A stretch of 64,000 nt of DNA from Bombella dulcis (GCF_026385505.1 NZ_JANIDV010000003.1:62001-126000), one strand, 5' to 3'; counted from the first letter of the stretch, positions 27,064 to 36,866 are shown. Notes: a model not told the origin generated them from the letters alone. Numbers and translations are program-made.

Positions 27064-29031
27064 ATGACGTCAGCCCTTTCTTCAGGCCAGCTTTCCCGTC
27101 CCTGGGTCACGCCGGAGCTGATGACACGCCGGACCCGCAGCTTCGCGGAGATACGGGCCGTGGGGGGCTGGGTCCTCTGGCAGGAGCGGCGTCCTGATGA
27201 GCAGGGGCGGTGTGTCGTGGTCGGGCGTGCGCCTGATGGAACCCTGCATGACCTGACACCACCGGAGGCACAGGTGGGGACGGACATGCATGTCTATGGT
27301 GGCGGAGCCTGGGCGGCTGAATGTCACGGGCCGGACATGCTTGTGGTGTTCAGTGACAGCAGAAAAGGTGGCCTCTGGCGCAGTTTCAATGGTCGTGAGG
27401 CACAGCCGCTCTGTCCTGCCACCGGGCCGGAGGGTGTGACATACCGCTATGCCGACCTTTCTTTGCGTGACGGACGGCTCGTCTGTGTGCGGGAGGTGGA
27501 AACAGCCACCGGTGAAGAGCGGGCAGACCTTGTGGAAATTGATGCACAGGGCACTATCCGTTCTCTCCAGAGCGGGGCGGATTTCTACATGTCTCCCCGT
27601 CTCTCGCCTGATGGCCGGTTTCTGGCCTTCATCGCGTGGCAGAATCCTCACATGCCGTGGACGGAAACAGGCCTTCACGTGATGGACCTGTCCGGTTCCG
27701 GCGAGACGCTCTGCCTCGCTGGGGGAATGGGGCAGGGCTGTAGCGTGATGGGACCATTCTGGGACGGGCAGCGGCTTTATGCGCTGTCTGACGCTGCCCC
27801 GGCTGATGCCCTTTCCGGTTATGACCGGCACTGGACGCCCGTTGCCTTCGAGCCTGGGAAAGCGGCGGATTCTGGGACTGTGACATGGAGGGACTGTTCT
27901 CTGCCCCCGGCTCCGGCCGAGGTGGGGCTGCCTGCCTGGGTGTTCGGGCAGTCCTGCTGTGCGGCCCTGTCAGGCGGGTGGCTTCTGGCCCGTGCCGTGC
28001 GGCATGGCGTGCCTGTGACCCTGCTTCATGAGCCGGAATCCGGCTGGAGGAATGTGCTGGCCGGTGCCGTGCCGGATGATGTCCCCGTACCGCTGGGCGA
28101 TGGGGAGCGGTTTGCGTGGCTGAACAGCCCGCCCGATGCGCCCCCTGCCCTGATGATCGGTACGCTGGATGGGGCAGCGCAGGAGCGGGAAATCGTCCAT
28201 CGGGCATGGGAGCTGCCACCAGAGGTCGTTGCGGCGGACATCGCCCTGCCGGAAACACTGTCTTTTCCCGTGGAAGACGGGCCGGGGCCGCTTTGTGCCC
28301 AGTTCTACCGTCCGGCACAGGGGCCGCATTGTGAGGCAGTGATGGGGAAACCACCGCTTGTCGTGATCGTTCATGGTGGTCCGACCGGACAGGCCCGGAC
28401 GGACCTGTCTTTCAAGGTCCAGTGGTGGACATCACGGGGCTTTGCCGTGCTGGATGTCAATTACCGTGGCTCTACCGGCTTCGGCCGGGCGTACCGGGAG
28501 GCACTGGATGGACGCTGGGGCGTGCTGGATGTTCAGGACTGCTGTCGGGCCGTTCAGGGTGTGATTGAAAAAGGGCTGGTGGACCCGCAACGCTGCGTCA
28601 TCCGTGGCAGCAGTGCCGGGGGGCTGACGGTCCTCTCCGCTCTGGCGCAGTCCGATCTGTTCGTGGCGGGAACATCCCTTTATGGCGTGACGGACCTGCG
28701 GGGGCTGGCTGAGGAAACGCACCGCTTCGAGGCCCGTTATCTGGATGGCCTTGTCGCTCCGTGGCCGGAGGAAGAGGCGGTCTATCTCGCTCGCTCGCCA
28801 CTCTCATGGCCGGAGAAGATCACGGCCCCCGTACTGTTCCTGCATGGTGATGCCGACCGTGTCGTGCCGCTCTCTCAGGGGCAGGCGTTACAGAAGCAGC
28901 TCCCGGCATCGTCCCTGCATGTCTATCCGGGGGAAGGGCATGGTTTCCGGGATGCAGACGTGATTGCGGATTCCCTTGCCCGGGAGCTGGCTTTCTATCG
29001 GGATGTGTTTACCGGCCGGAGGAATGCCTAG
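27064..29031 (+). CDS. S9 family prolyl oligopeptidase-like serine peptidase
   Basis: A 655-residue two-domain peptidase. The N-terminal two thirds form a beta-propeller-like part (repeated short beta segments such as YMSPRLSPDGRFLAFIAW). The C-terminal third is an alpha/beta hydrolase: VIVHGGPTGQ oxyanion region, catalytic Ser in RGSSAGGLTVL, Asp in HGDADRVVP and His in GEGHGF. No signal peptide is seen, so it is probably cytoplasmic and trims peptides. It stands alone and ends against the convergent MATE gene with a four-base overlap. Confidence 0.9.
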   Translation: MTSALSSGQLSRPWVTPELMTRRTRSFAEIRAVGGWVLWQERRPDEQGRCVVVGRAPDGTLHDLTPPEAQVGTDMHVYGGGAWAAECHGPDMLVVFSDSRKGGLWRSFNGREAQPLCPATGPEGVTYRYADLSLRDGRLVCVREVETATGEERADLVEIDAQGTIRSLQSGADFYMSPRLSPDGRFLAFIAWQNPHMPWTETGLHVMDLSGSGETLCLAGGMGQGCSVMGPFWDGQRLYALSDAAPADALSGYDRHWTPVAFEPGKAADSGTVTWRDCSLPPAPAEVGLPAWVFGQSCCAALSGGWLLARAVRHGVPVTLLHEPESGWRNVLAGAVPDDVPVPLGDGERFAWLNSPPDAPPALMIGTLDGAAQEREIVHRAWELPPEVVAADIALPETLSFPVEDGPGPLCAQFYRPAQGPHCEAVMGKPPLVVIVHGGPTGQARTDLSFKVQWWTSRGFAVLDVNYRGSTGFGRAYREALDGRWGVLDVQDCCRAVQGVIEKGLVDPQRCVIRGSSAGGLTVLSALAQSDLFVAGTSLYGVTDLRGLAEETHRFEARYLDGLVAPWPEEEAVYLARSPLSWPEKITAPVLFLHGDADRVVPLSQGQALQKQLPASSLHVYPGEGHGFRDADVIADSLARELAFYRDVFTGRRNA

Positions 29032-30464
29032 CGCATCCTGCCTTTCTGATGGGGAAGGGTCTGGCTGAGGCGGTGAATGACGGTGAGGGCGGCCACAAGG
29101 GCCAGAGAGCCGATGAGCGTGACCCCTAGAGCCTGACTGATCATGACCCCTCTGGGGCCATAATGGACGCCAATGGCGATGAAGGGGATGGTCCCCAGCG
29201 TTGCCCGTCCCCAGTTGAAGGCGGTGGAATAGAGCGGGTGGCCCAGATTGTTGAAGGCCGTGTTGGAGACAAAGAGCAGCCCGACAAACATGTAGCTGGC
29301 CACCGCCCAGTGGCAGAAGAGCCGGACCAGTTCCACTCCCACCCCCTGGACATGGAATATCTGGAGGATCAGCGGCTCACCAAGGGCGAAGATCAGCCAG
29401 TCCAGCCCGACACAGAGGGCCGTGAGCTTGAGGGCGGAGAGGAATGTTTCCTTTACCCGATGTGGCTGCCGTGCCCCGAGATTCTGCGCCATGATGGGGC
29501 CGACCGAGCCTGTCAGGGCGAAGACGAAGGCAAAGGCCACAGGCACCATGCGGTCCACCACGGCCTGACCGGAGACAGCCTCCAGCCCGAAGCGGGACAT
29601 GGCATGGGTGACGATGAGATTGCCGATGGGCGTGGCCATGTTGGTGCCGATGGCGGGCAGGGCGATGGAGCCGATGGCCCGGCTGGCATTGGGGATCATG
29701 TTCAGGCGGGGGCGTTCCAGCATGTCATGCCCCCGGAGATTGAGGAACCCGCTGAGGGAGATGACGCAGCGTGACAGCACGGTGCTGATGGCGGCTCCTT
29801 CCAGCCCCAGATGCAGCCCGAAGATCAGGATGGGGTCCACGATGATCGTGCAGGCTGCTCCCGTCAGGGTCACTCTCATGGCCCTTCGGGCATCACCCAC
29901 GGCCCGCAGGAGAGAGGAAAGAGCCATGCCGAGGCAGACCAGAGGCAGGGCCGGCGAGGTGATGTAGAGGAAGTGCGTGGCATGATCCAGCGCAGCACCG
30001 TGGGCACCAAGCAGGGCAAGGAGGGGGCGGGCCAGAAAGGCGGTGACCAGCCCCAGCAGGCTGGTGACGGCAAGCATGAGGACCAGAAAGGCCGAGGCCT
30101 GCCGTCTGGCACGGAAATGGCGGCAGGCACCGATCAGCCGCCCGGTACTGGCCCCCAGCCCGATGGACATGCCGAGCGAGACGGCCACCTGCACAAACCC
30201 CAGTGAGGTGGCGAAGGCGATGGCTGCCGTCAGGGTGGGGTCATGCAGATGGGAAATATAGAAGAAATTGAGCAGGTCCACGAAGAAGACGGCCATAAGC
30301 CCGATGGCACCCGTCCCGGCCATGGTGATGACATGGCGCATGATGCTGCCATGAACGAACCGTGCCCGTCTGGCTCTCTGCTGTGCGCAGGGCTGGCTTT
30401 TCACGCTTGCGGGCGTGATGGGTGTGGAGACCGACGTGAGGGTGGAATCAGGCTTGGGCTGCAT
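29028..30464 (-). CDS. MATE family multidrug/metabolite exporter
   Basis: A 478-residue protein with 12 membrane segments in two repeats. MATE features include GLMAVFFVDLLNFFYISHL near the N-terminus, LGMALSSLLRAVGDARRAMR in the first half and ALTGSVGPIMAQNLGARQPHR in the second. Such proteins export cationic compounds using Na+ or H+ gradients. It has a 50-residue basic N-terminal extension before the first helix (an internal ATG at residue 42 is another possible start). It is a single gene. Confidence 0.88.
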   Translation of the reverse strand: MQPKPDSTLTSVSTPITPASVKSQPCAQQRARRARFVHGSIMRHVITMAGTGAIGLMAVFFVDLLNFFYISHLHDPTLTAAIAFATSLGFVQVAVSLGMSIGLGASTGRLIGACRHFRARRQASAFLVLMLAVTSLLGLVTAFLARPLLALLGAHGAALDHATHFLYITSPALPLVCLGMALSSLLRAVGDARRAMRVTLTGAACTIIVDPILIFGLHLGLEGAAISTVLSRCVISLSGFLNLRGHDMLERPRLNMIPNASRAIGSIALPAIGTNMATPIGNLIVTHAMSRFGLEAVSGQAVVDRMVPVAFAFVFALTGSVGPIMAQNLGARQPHRVKETFLSALKLTALCVGLDWLIFALGEPLILQIFHVQGVGVELVRLFCHWAVASYMFVGLLFVSNTAFNNLGHPLYSTAFNWGRATLGTIPFIAIGVHYGPRGVMISQALGVTLIGSLALVAALTVIHRLSQTLPHQKGRMR

Positions 30465-30796
30465 GGCCCCTCATTCTGCCCTGTTTGCCAGGGCAGGGCC
30501 AGTGCAGAATGAGAGGAAGGTGGCGTGTCTGATATGCCCGTGAGGTCATTCCATTCCGATGAGTTTCCATTTCACCTGGTGATAATGGGCACGGGGGTCA
30601 TAGAGGGCGACATGCAGCTTGTTTTCTTGCGGTCAGATGATAAGAATTGTCTGCGGGAGTAGTGGCGTTCTGTGATTAAGGGTCTCGCTCATGAAAAAAC
30701 CTCGTTTCATGGTAGGGGAATGGTAAGGAGCTGTCTTCCCAAAGAGGGAGAACCTTCTTAATCTGGTATCCGTTCTGGGAGGAGAAAAGACGTCTC
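30465..30796. other. Intergenic region with a possible minus-strand gene remnant
   Basis: About 330 bases between the MATE gene and the copper operon. On the minus strand, 30546-30632 reads PQENKLHVALYDPRAHYHQ and ends KWKLIGME then TGA, with the codon choice of real genes here, but it is closed upstream by a stop and has no start. It may be the tail of a lost gene. The right part, up to the ribosome site GGGAGGAG before 30797, should hold the copper-operon promoter. I saw no clear operator. Confidence 0.35.
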
Positions 30797-31201
30797 ATGT
30801 CTGTCCGGCGGTTCTTGCGCATGATGGTGGGGGTGATGCTGTGTCTGATGATGCAGCTGCCGCCTCTTGTCATGCGTGCTGCCCCTGTCAGCGGGATGGA
30901 TGCATTTTCTTCAGTCCGGTACGTTCATATGTATGAAAACCGGTCCCATGATGAGCTGCTGATGGCGGGCATGGGCATGATGGCGGAAGAGATGTCTCCG
31001 GCCCGGGCGAACATGGAAAATGACATGGCACCCTGCTGCCAGAGCCATCATGCGGTCTGTCAGGCCGGTCTGCCACCGGAAGGCCAGAAGCTGGAGTCGG
31101 TACAGCTCTGGCAGAAAGCATTCCTTTTTCATGAGGTCCGGCTCTTCCTGCGCTCCTCCACAGTCCAGCCCTGGCGGCCACCGGCCACCCTGCCTGTCTG
31201 A
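30797..31201 (+). CDS. Met/His/Cys-rich small exported protein of the copper operon
   Basis: A 134-residue protein with a basic N-terminus and hydrophobic core (VRRFLRMMVGVMLCLMMQ) suggesting export. The mature part holds Met clusters (MAGMGMMAEEM) and CCQSHHAVC, likely soft-metal ligands. I do not recognise a family. It lies 62 bases before copA on the same strand, so a role as a copper-binding helper or sensor in the periplasm is inferred. Confidence 0.65.
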   Translation: MSVRRFLRMMVGVMLCLMMQLPPLVMRAAPVSGMDAFSSVRYVHMYENRSHDELLMAGMGMMAEEMSPARANMENDMAPCCQSHHAVCQAGLPPEGQKLESVQLWQKAFLFHEVRLFLRSSTVQPWRPPATLPV

Positions 31202-31263
31202 CCTGTCTTTCTGCTGCCTCTGATGAGGTAGCATTCCATGTCACGTCTTTCAGGGACATTTTC

Positions 31264-32976
31264 ATGTCACGTCATTTCATGCTGCGCCGCCAGTTCCTGA
31301 CGGGTCTGGGGGCGGCAGGCTCCGTCATGGCCCTGCCGGGATCAGGCCGGGCCGTCTCCACCACAGTCGAATCTCTCCCGCCTCTGGAGATGGAGCTGCA
31401 CATAACCCGCCGGAAGGTCCATGTTGCAGGGCGCAGAGGTGAGGGGTACTGCGTCAACGGCCAGATGCCCGGCCCGGTCCTGCGCTGGCAGGAAGGGCGG
31501 GAGGTCCGCATTCATGTCCATAATCATATGGATGAACCGACATCCCTGCACTGGCACGGCATCCGCCTGCCGAGTGACCAGGATGGCGTACCGGGACTGA
31601 GTTTTGCCGGGATTCCGGCCGGGGGGCAGTTCACCTATTCTTTCCCGGTCCTTCAGAGCGGAACATACTGGTATCACAGCCATATGGGGCATCAGGAATC
31701 AGCCGGTCTCTATGGTGCCCTGATCATCGAGCCTGCTGGTCCGTCTCTGCTGCCGGAGGCTGGTCAGGACCATACGATTCTGCTGTCGGACTGGTCTGAC
31801 GTGTCGGCAGAGCAGATTGTCGACAATCTCAAGATGCAGGATGACTATTACAATTTCCGCCAGCGCAGTCTTGCGTCCCTGCCGGAAGAAAGCCGCAGGG
31901 CCGGTGGTCTGGGGGCGGCCCTGAAGAGCCGTCTGCAATGGTCCCACATGAGGATGAGTGCCACGGATATCTCCGATGTCAGTGGCGTGCTTTATACCTA
32001 TCTCATGAATGGTGAGGCCCCTGCCCGGGGCTGGAGCGGACTGTTCCGTCCGGGAGAACGGGTCTGTCTGCGTGTCATCAATGCGGCAGCCATGACACTG
32101 TTTGACGTGCGTGTACCAGGGCTGGAGATGCAGGTGGTAGAGGCGGACGGGAATCCTGTCGTGCCCGTGCCGGTTGATGAGTTCCGCATTGGTCCGGGTG
32201 AGACCTATGTCGTGATGGTGACACCGCAGAAGGCGCAGCCTTACACGATTTTTGCCCAGAGCGAGGACCGCACCGGCTATGCCCGGGGTACGCTGATGCC
32301 ACGATATGGTCTGCTGGGCGATGTTCCGCCGATGGATCCCCGGCCCGTGCGGGGCATGGTGGATATGGGCATGGCCATGTCCATGAAAGCAGGCATGAGG
32401 CCCATGAAAGGCATGGTGATGCCTCCCGTCATAAAACGCGCGCCAGCCGATGAAATTGATGATCCCGGCCCGCCTCCCCTGAATGTGGAGAATCAGAATG
32501 TGGCGGCCAGCCCGGTGGACCGTGTCAGCAGCCCGGGCGATGGTCTGGAAGACACAGGCCGCCGTGTTCTGGCGTATAGTGACCTCGTGGCCCTGCGGCC
32601 TCCACCGGATCAGCGTCCGCCTTCACGGGAGATCATCCTGCATCTTACGGGGAATATGGAGCGGTACATATGGGGCTTCAATGGCCGGAAATATTCCGAG
32701 TCCGGGCCAATCCATCTGGTCCGTGGTGAGCGGGTCCGTTTCACGGTCATCAATGATACGATGATGGAACATCCCCTTCATCTGCACGGCCTGTGGAGCG
32801 AGCTGGAGAATGGGGCTGATGACCAGCATCGGCCCCTGAAACATACGGTCATTTCGCAGCCCGGTTCCCGCATGAGTGTGCTGGTGACGGCGGATGCACC
32901 GGGCGTGTGGGCTTATCACTGCCATCTCATGTATCACATGCAGACGGGCATGTTCCGGGAGGTGGTGATCTCATGA
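31264..32976 (+). CDS. copA: Copper resistance multicopper oxidase CopA
   Basis: Periplasmic cuprous oxidase of 570 residues. A Tat signal (RRQFLTGLGAAGSVMALPG) is at residues 9-28. The four copper-ligand motifs are present: HWHGIRLP, WYHSHMGHQ, HPLHLHGLW and the type-1 site YHCHLMYHMQTGMF with the axial Met. A Met-rich insert (MGMAMSMKAGMRPMKGMVMP) near residues 360-390 resembles the copper-binding Met motifs of CopA/CueO. The copB start overlaps its stop by four bases. It would oxidise Cu(I) to the less toxic Cu(II). Confidence 0.95.
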   Translation: MSRHFMLRRQFLTGLGAAGSVMALPGSGRAVSTTVESLPPLEMELHITRRKVHVAGRRGEGYCVNGQMPGPVLRWQEGREVRIHVHNHMDEPTSLHWHGIRLPSDQDGVPGLSFAGIPAGGQFTYSFPVLQSGTYWYHSHMGHQESAGLYGALIIEPAGPSLLPEAGQDHTILLSDWSDVSAEQIVDNLKMQDDYYNFRQRSLASLPEESRRAGGLGAALKSRLQWSHMRMSATDISDVSGVLYTYLMNGEAPARGWSGLFRPGERVCLRVINAAAMTLFDVRVPGLEMQVVEADGNPVVPVPVDEFRIGPGETYVVMVTPQKAQPYTIFAQSEDRTGYARGTLMPRYGLLGDVPPMDPRPVRGMVDMGMAMSMKAGMRPMKGMVMPPVIKRAPADEIDDPGPPPLNVENQNVAASPVDRVSSPGDGLEDTGRRVLAYSDLVALRPPPDQRPPSREIILHLTGNMERYIWGFNGRKYSESGPIHLVRGERVRFTVINDTMMEHPLHLHGLWSELENGADDQHRPLKHTVISQPGSRMSVLVTADAPGVWAYHCHLMYHMQTGMFREVVIS

Positions 32977-33947
32977 AAACAGGAGATACGCTGTTTCCGG
33001 TTCTGCTGGTGTGCCTTCTTGCCGCGCCGGTGCAGGCCATGGACGGGATGGACATGGCCCGTTCCACATCTGATGAAGGGAAAACCAGTCATGGCATGAG
33101 TGGAATGACCATGTTGGATATGGGCGACATGGTCATGTCAGATTCAGATATGGAAGGCATGGACATGCCGGGCATGACCCGGCCCCACCCGGCTGCGCCG
33201 AAAGTAAGGCCTTCCGGAAAGCCGTCATCGGGGACGAAAAAGCCCCGCATCGTCCACAAGGCTGTGGATGCACCTGCTCCCGTGGTGGATATTGGCCATC
33301 ATATGCACGCTATGGACATGGGCCGCTGGTTTCATGGTGTGCTGGACGAATTTGAAGGCCGGTATCAGGCAGGCGGCAAGTCGTCGCTCCGCTGGGATGG
33401 CGAGGCCTGGTATGGTGGGGATTACAACCGTCTCTGGCTGAAAAGTGAGGGCACCATGACAAAGGGCAGGGTTCATGATGGGGACCAGGAACTGCTCTAC
33501 AGTCGGGCGATCTCCACATACTTCAATTTTCAGGGGGGTGTCCGGCTGGATCTGGACAGCCGCCGGACCCGTGCCTGGGGTGCTGTCGGTGTGGAAGGTC
33601 TGGCCCTGTACCAGTTTGAGGTACAGGCAACGGGCTATTTCAGTGACCGTGGCGTGGCGGCACGGTTTGAAGGGTCTTACGACATTTTGCTGACCAACAG
33701 GCTGATCCTTCAGCCTCAGGTGGAGCTGAACCTTTACAGTCGGGCCGATCCGAGGCGGCAGATCGGGTCGGGGCTGGCGGACATCGATACCGGGTTGCGG
33801 CTGCGCTACGAAATCTGGCGCAAGATGGCTCCTTATGTCGCCGTGACATATGATTCACCCCTGACACAGGGGCGGCACATGGTCCGGAAACGGGGTGAGA
33901 GAGCGAGTGAAGCCCGGTTCACCTTTGGTATCCGCAGCTGGTTCTGA
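32973..33947 (+). CDS. copB: Copper resistance outer-membrane protein CopB
   Basis: A 324-residue protein with a signal peptide (LFPVLLVCLLAAPVQA). An N-terminal metal-binding stretch rich in Met, His and Asp follows (MDGMDMAR ... MDMPGM), then a Pro/Lys linker. From about residue 105 comes the CopB beta-barrel with DEFEGRYQAGGKSSLRWDG and the Phe-ending C-terminus (FTFGIRSWF) typical of outer-membrane barrels. The start at 32973 overlaps the copA stop (ATGA); an in-frame ATG at 32907 lies inside copA and is unlikely. A terminator follows. Confidence 0.93.
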   Translation: MKTGDTLFPVLLVCLLAAPVQAMDGMDMARSTSDEGKTSHGMSGMTMLDMGDMVMSDSDMEGMDMPGMTRPHPAAPKVRPSGKPSSGTKKPRIVHKAVDAPAPVVDIGHHMHAMDMGRWFHGVLDEFEGRYQAGGKSSLRWDGEAWYGGDYNRLWLKSEGTMTKGRVHDGDQELLYSRAISTYFNFQGGVRLDLDSRRTRAWGAVGVEGLALYQFEVQATGYFSDRGVAARFEGSYDILLTNRLILQPQVELNLYSRADPRRQIGSGLADIDTGLRLRYEIWRKMAPYVAVTYDSPLTQGRHMVRKRGERASEARFTFGIRSWF

Positions 33948-33959
33948 TGATGGGTGACA

Positions 33960-34013
33960 GGCCCTGTTTCGCATGGGAGAGCAGTCCTTTCGTGAGGAAC
34001 AGGGCCATTTTTC
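33960..34013 (+). terminator. Terminator after the copper operon
   Basis: GGCCCTGTT at 33960-33968 pairs with AACAGGGCC at 33998-34006 across a long loop, followed by ATTTTTC. The remaining bases to 34205 are AT-rich and free of genes, and carry the promoter region of the next gene. Confidence 0.65.
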
Positions 34014-34205
34014 TGGCGGAAAAATGCGTCTTTATTAGATCAATGATGTCAAAATAAAGACAATTATGACAATAATAGGAATATCTATTTCACATACACC
34101 TATTTTCTATCAGAAAATTCCTTTGTAAAAATCCGTATTAAATTTGCCTTAACCAAAATGACCTAAGCCATGTCCCGTTTTCATAATGGCTGACGGGATA
34201 TATAC

Positions 34206-35903
34206 ATGGCCATAGCATTAATCAGGGTGGAAGCCGGCACAGCCACTATCTACGGTAGTGGCCCATTGCCCAGCCTTCTGGATGTTGGCGGGCTTTCATC
34301 CATCGTGGTGACCCGGACACAGGGCACGCCAGCGGGTGACCCTGTGCAGGTGGATCTATCTTCTTTCATAGGGCAGCTGCGGGGAGACTGTTCCATTACC
34401 GTAAAGGGTGGGGCAACGGTTTATGTCGGCGGCGGGCTGGTCAATCTGGGGCTGGGGAATGCGCTGACCCTGGATGGCGGTCGGCTTGTCATCCGGTCCA
34501 GCCTGCTGAGTGCGTCCGCAGTGTCGTCCATCACGGTGGGGCCGAATGCCGGGGAGCTGCGGATAGAGCCACAGGGTTTTGGCGTGCGGCTTGATGTACC
34601 CGTCAATTTTGTGGACGAACAGGGCCGGGCAACGACCAGGATTCCTCCCAATTTTGTCATGGACTTTCCGAATACGCAGTTTGTCGGGGCTGTCTATGAT
34701 CTGACCACCAACCGGACGACCATTGGTGACGGGGTGGATGCTCTGGGGATCGTGAGCATCGGGCGGACGACGACGCTCAAGGGTGACCCGTTCAATCTGC
34801 GGGCCAATGGAAAGCCGCAGAAGGACTTCTGGGGGAACATCACGGGTTATGGGTACAATTTCACCAGAAACAATGGCCATGATGACGGGCGGGGCGGTGT
34901 CATAACCTGTTATCTGCCCGGCAGTCTGGTCCGGACGGATACGGGGGCCGTACCGGTGGAGACGCTGGCAGTGGGGGATTCAGTGCCTGTTTTTACGGTG
35001 GATGGCCAATCACGGGGGCTTCGGCAGGTGACATGGGTCGGGCAGGGGCATGTCACCGTCCAGCCTGAACTGCCGGATGATGAGGCTGGCTGGCCTGTAT
35101 GCATCCGCCAGAATGCGCTGGCGGACAATGTGCCCTGCCGGGACATGCTGGTGACGTCCGAGCACTGTCTTCTGCTGGACGGGCATTTCATTCCGGTCCG
35201 GATGCTGGTCAACGGGTCGTCCATTTTCTACGACCGGAGCCATGCTGAATATGATTACTGGCATTTTTGAAGTCGAGCCTCATGCCATCGTTGAGGTGGA
35301 TGGTGCCCTGACGGAAAGCTATCTGGATACGGGGAACCGTCATGGTTTCGTGTTTCAGGCGGGCCGGTGGGCTGACCGTGGCAGCCGCTGCTGGGAGCGG
35401 GATGCGGCGGCCCCGCTGGGAGTCCAACGGGGGCTGGTGGAGCCGGTATATCGTGCGCTTCAGGAACGTTCCGGGTAGGGAACATATGAAGAGAAAGAGC
35501 TGGTGACTGACCCTGACCTGACCGTGACGTGTCTCTCAGGGCAGGACCTCCCATTGGTCTGGAAGACGGGACAGCGTTACCTGTTCCGTCTGACAGACGG
35601 GTGTGATGAGGTGCTGCTTTCCTCCCGTGTCAGCCGCCCCTGTGACGTGATCGGCCCCTTTGTGGATGACAGACGCTGGCTTGGGGTGCCGGTCGGCCGT
35701 GTGCAGCTGTTCTGGGGTGATGGCACACGGGAGGACGTGACGGGATTCCTCTCCGCACCACGGGAGGATGGATGGGACGTGCAGGAGGCTTCCCCCAGCC
35801 GCTTTTCCTCTCCATCGAGCTGCTGGCGGGTGGACCTTACCTCTGTGACGCTGATCCTGCTGCTGATGAGGGCAGGGTCAGGCTGGAAAGCGGCATGGTC
35901 TGA
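34206..35903 (+). pseudogene. Hint (hedgehog/intein)-domain surface protein gene broken by three lesions
   Basis: The first frame (354 residues) has a Gly/Val-rich repeat-like N-terminal half with SVTVKGG-like strands (SITVKGGATVYVGGGLVNLG), then a Hint domain: CYLPGSLVRTDTGAVPVETL, LVTSEHCLLLDGHFIPVRML. It stops at TGA 35268-35270 just after YDYWHF. Skipping one T of the five at 35264-35268 continues the expected sequence, HAIVEVDGALTESYLDTGNR and DAAAPLG. An in-frame TAG follows at 35476-35478; past it SRPCDVIGPFVDDRRWLGV is the conserved C-terminal domain. Near 35791-35806 a missing base shifts to LFLSIELLAGGPYL and a natural stop at 35901-35903. Intact homologues in acetic acid bacteria carry all these blocks in one protein. 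I call it a pseudogene. Confidence 0.82.
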
Positions 35904-36014
35904 GCTTGTGATCCCGGACGGGCATGGTGGACAAGCCATGCCTGTCTGGCCATATCAGGAAGGTGATGGCCATTCAGGTCATGGCATGATGGTATGTGAG
36001 GGAGGAGCTGGATC

Positions 36015-36812
36015 ATGGCACAGGGCAGAACCGTACTGGTGACGGGTGGAACGTCCGGCATCGGGTTGGCGATTGCGGAAACATTCGCACGGGCAGGGGA
36101 TAATCTCATCCTGCTGGGCAGCAGTCCGGAGCGTGATTATACGAAGGCCATTCAGACCGTGGAGGCGGCAGGCCGTGAAGCGGGCCATGATGTGCGTGTC
36201 TGTGCTCACGGTGTGAACATCACGGATTTTGCCGCCGTAAAGACGGCGATGAAGACCATCAGTGAAAAGGCAGGATCGCTGGACGTGCTGGTCCATTCCG
36301 CAGGGGTGTTCTTTGGCACGCCTATCACGGACGAAACGCCTGATGCGTTCGACAGGATGATGACCATAAACGTCAACGGCATGTGGCACGTCGTGCAGGC
36401 GGCCCTGCCTTTCATCCGGCGCAGGGAAGGTGATGTGGCGGGTGGGAAGATCGTGGCGATTTCCTCCATTTCCGGGTTTTTCGGGTTTGCGGGTTATGCC
36501 GGCTATGCGGCCAGCAAGGCGGCCGTGACGTCTCTGGTCCGCACTCTGGCACTGGAGCTTGGGCCGCTGGGCATCAACATCAATGCCGTGGAGCCGGGGC
36601 GTGTGAAGACGTCCATGCATGATGCGCTGATCAATGATCCCACAAAGGCGGAGGCCCTGAAGGCCGTGGCGGAGGCCAACCCCAGCAAGCGGAGCTTCTC
36701 ATCGCCGGAAGATATTGCTGCCGTGGTGCAGTTTCTTGCCAGTCCGGGGGCCGTGGCCCTGCATGGAGCTGCCATCGTGGTGGATGAGGGGACATCACTC
36801 GGCCTCGTCTGA
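36015..36812 (+). CDS. SDR family oxidoreductase
   Basis: A 265-residue classical short-chain dehydrogenase. The cofactor loop is VTGGTSGIGLAIAE (TGxxxGIG), with NVNGMW as the structural Asn region, the Ser in AISSISGF and the catalytic pair in YAGYAASKAAVTSL (YxxxK), then the AVEPGRVKT segment. Reduced NAD(P)-dependent oxidation of an alcohol or carbonyl is likely; the substrate is unknown. Its start lies 110 bases after the end of the decayed Hint gene, and the misread frame of that gene runs into it. Confidence 0.92.
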   Translation: MAQGRTVLVTGGTSGIGLAIAETFARAGDNLILLGSSPERDYTKAIQTVEAAGREAGHDVRVCAHGVNITDFAAVKTAMKTISEKAGSLDVLVHSAGVFFGTPITDETPDAFDRMMTINVNGMWHVVQAALPFIRRREGDVAGGKIVAISSISGFFGFAGYAGYAASKAAVTSLVRTLALELGPLGININAVEPGRVKTSMHDALINDPTKAEALKAVAEANPSKRSFSSPEDIAAVVQFLASPGAVALHGAAIVVDEGTSLGLV

Positions 36813-36866
36813 CGGTTTCCGGCTCTCATGATGATTGTGAATGGCCTCTTCCTGTCTGGTTAACAG

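Noticed and set aside
35264..35268. Programmed frameshift at the T5 run of the Hint gene
   Set aside because: A T-run could slip, but the in-frame TAG and second indel downstream make decay or error the simpler reading.
35242..35478. A separate 78-residue protein
   Set aside because: It is the middle part of the Hint gene in the shifted frame; its ATG is internal.
35503..36042. A separate 179-residue protein
   Set aside because: Its first 100 residues are the C-terminal domain of the broken Hint gene; the rest is out-of-frame sequence running into the SDR gene.
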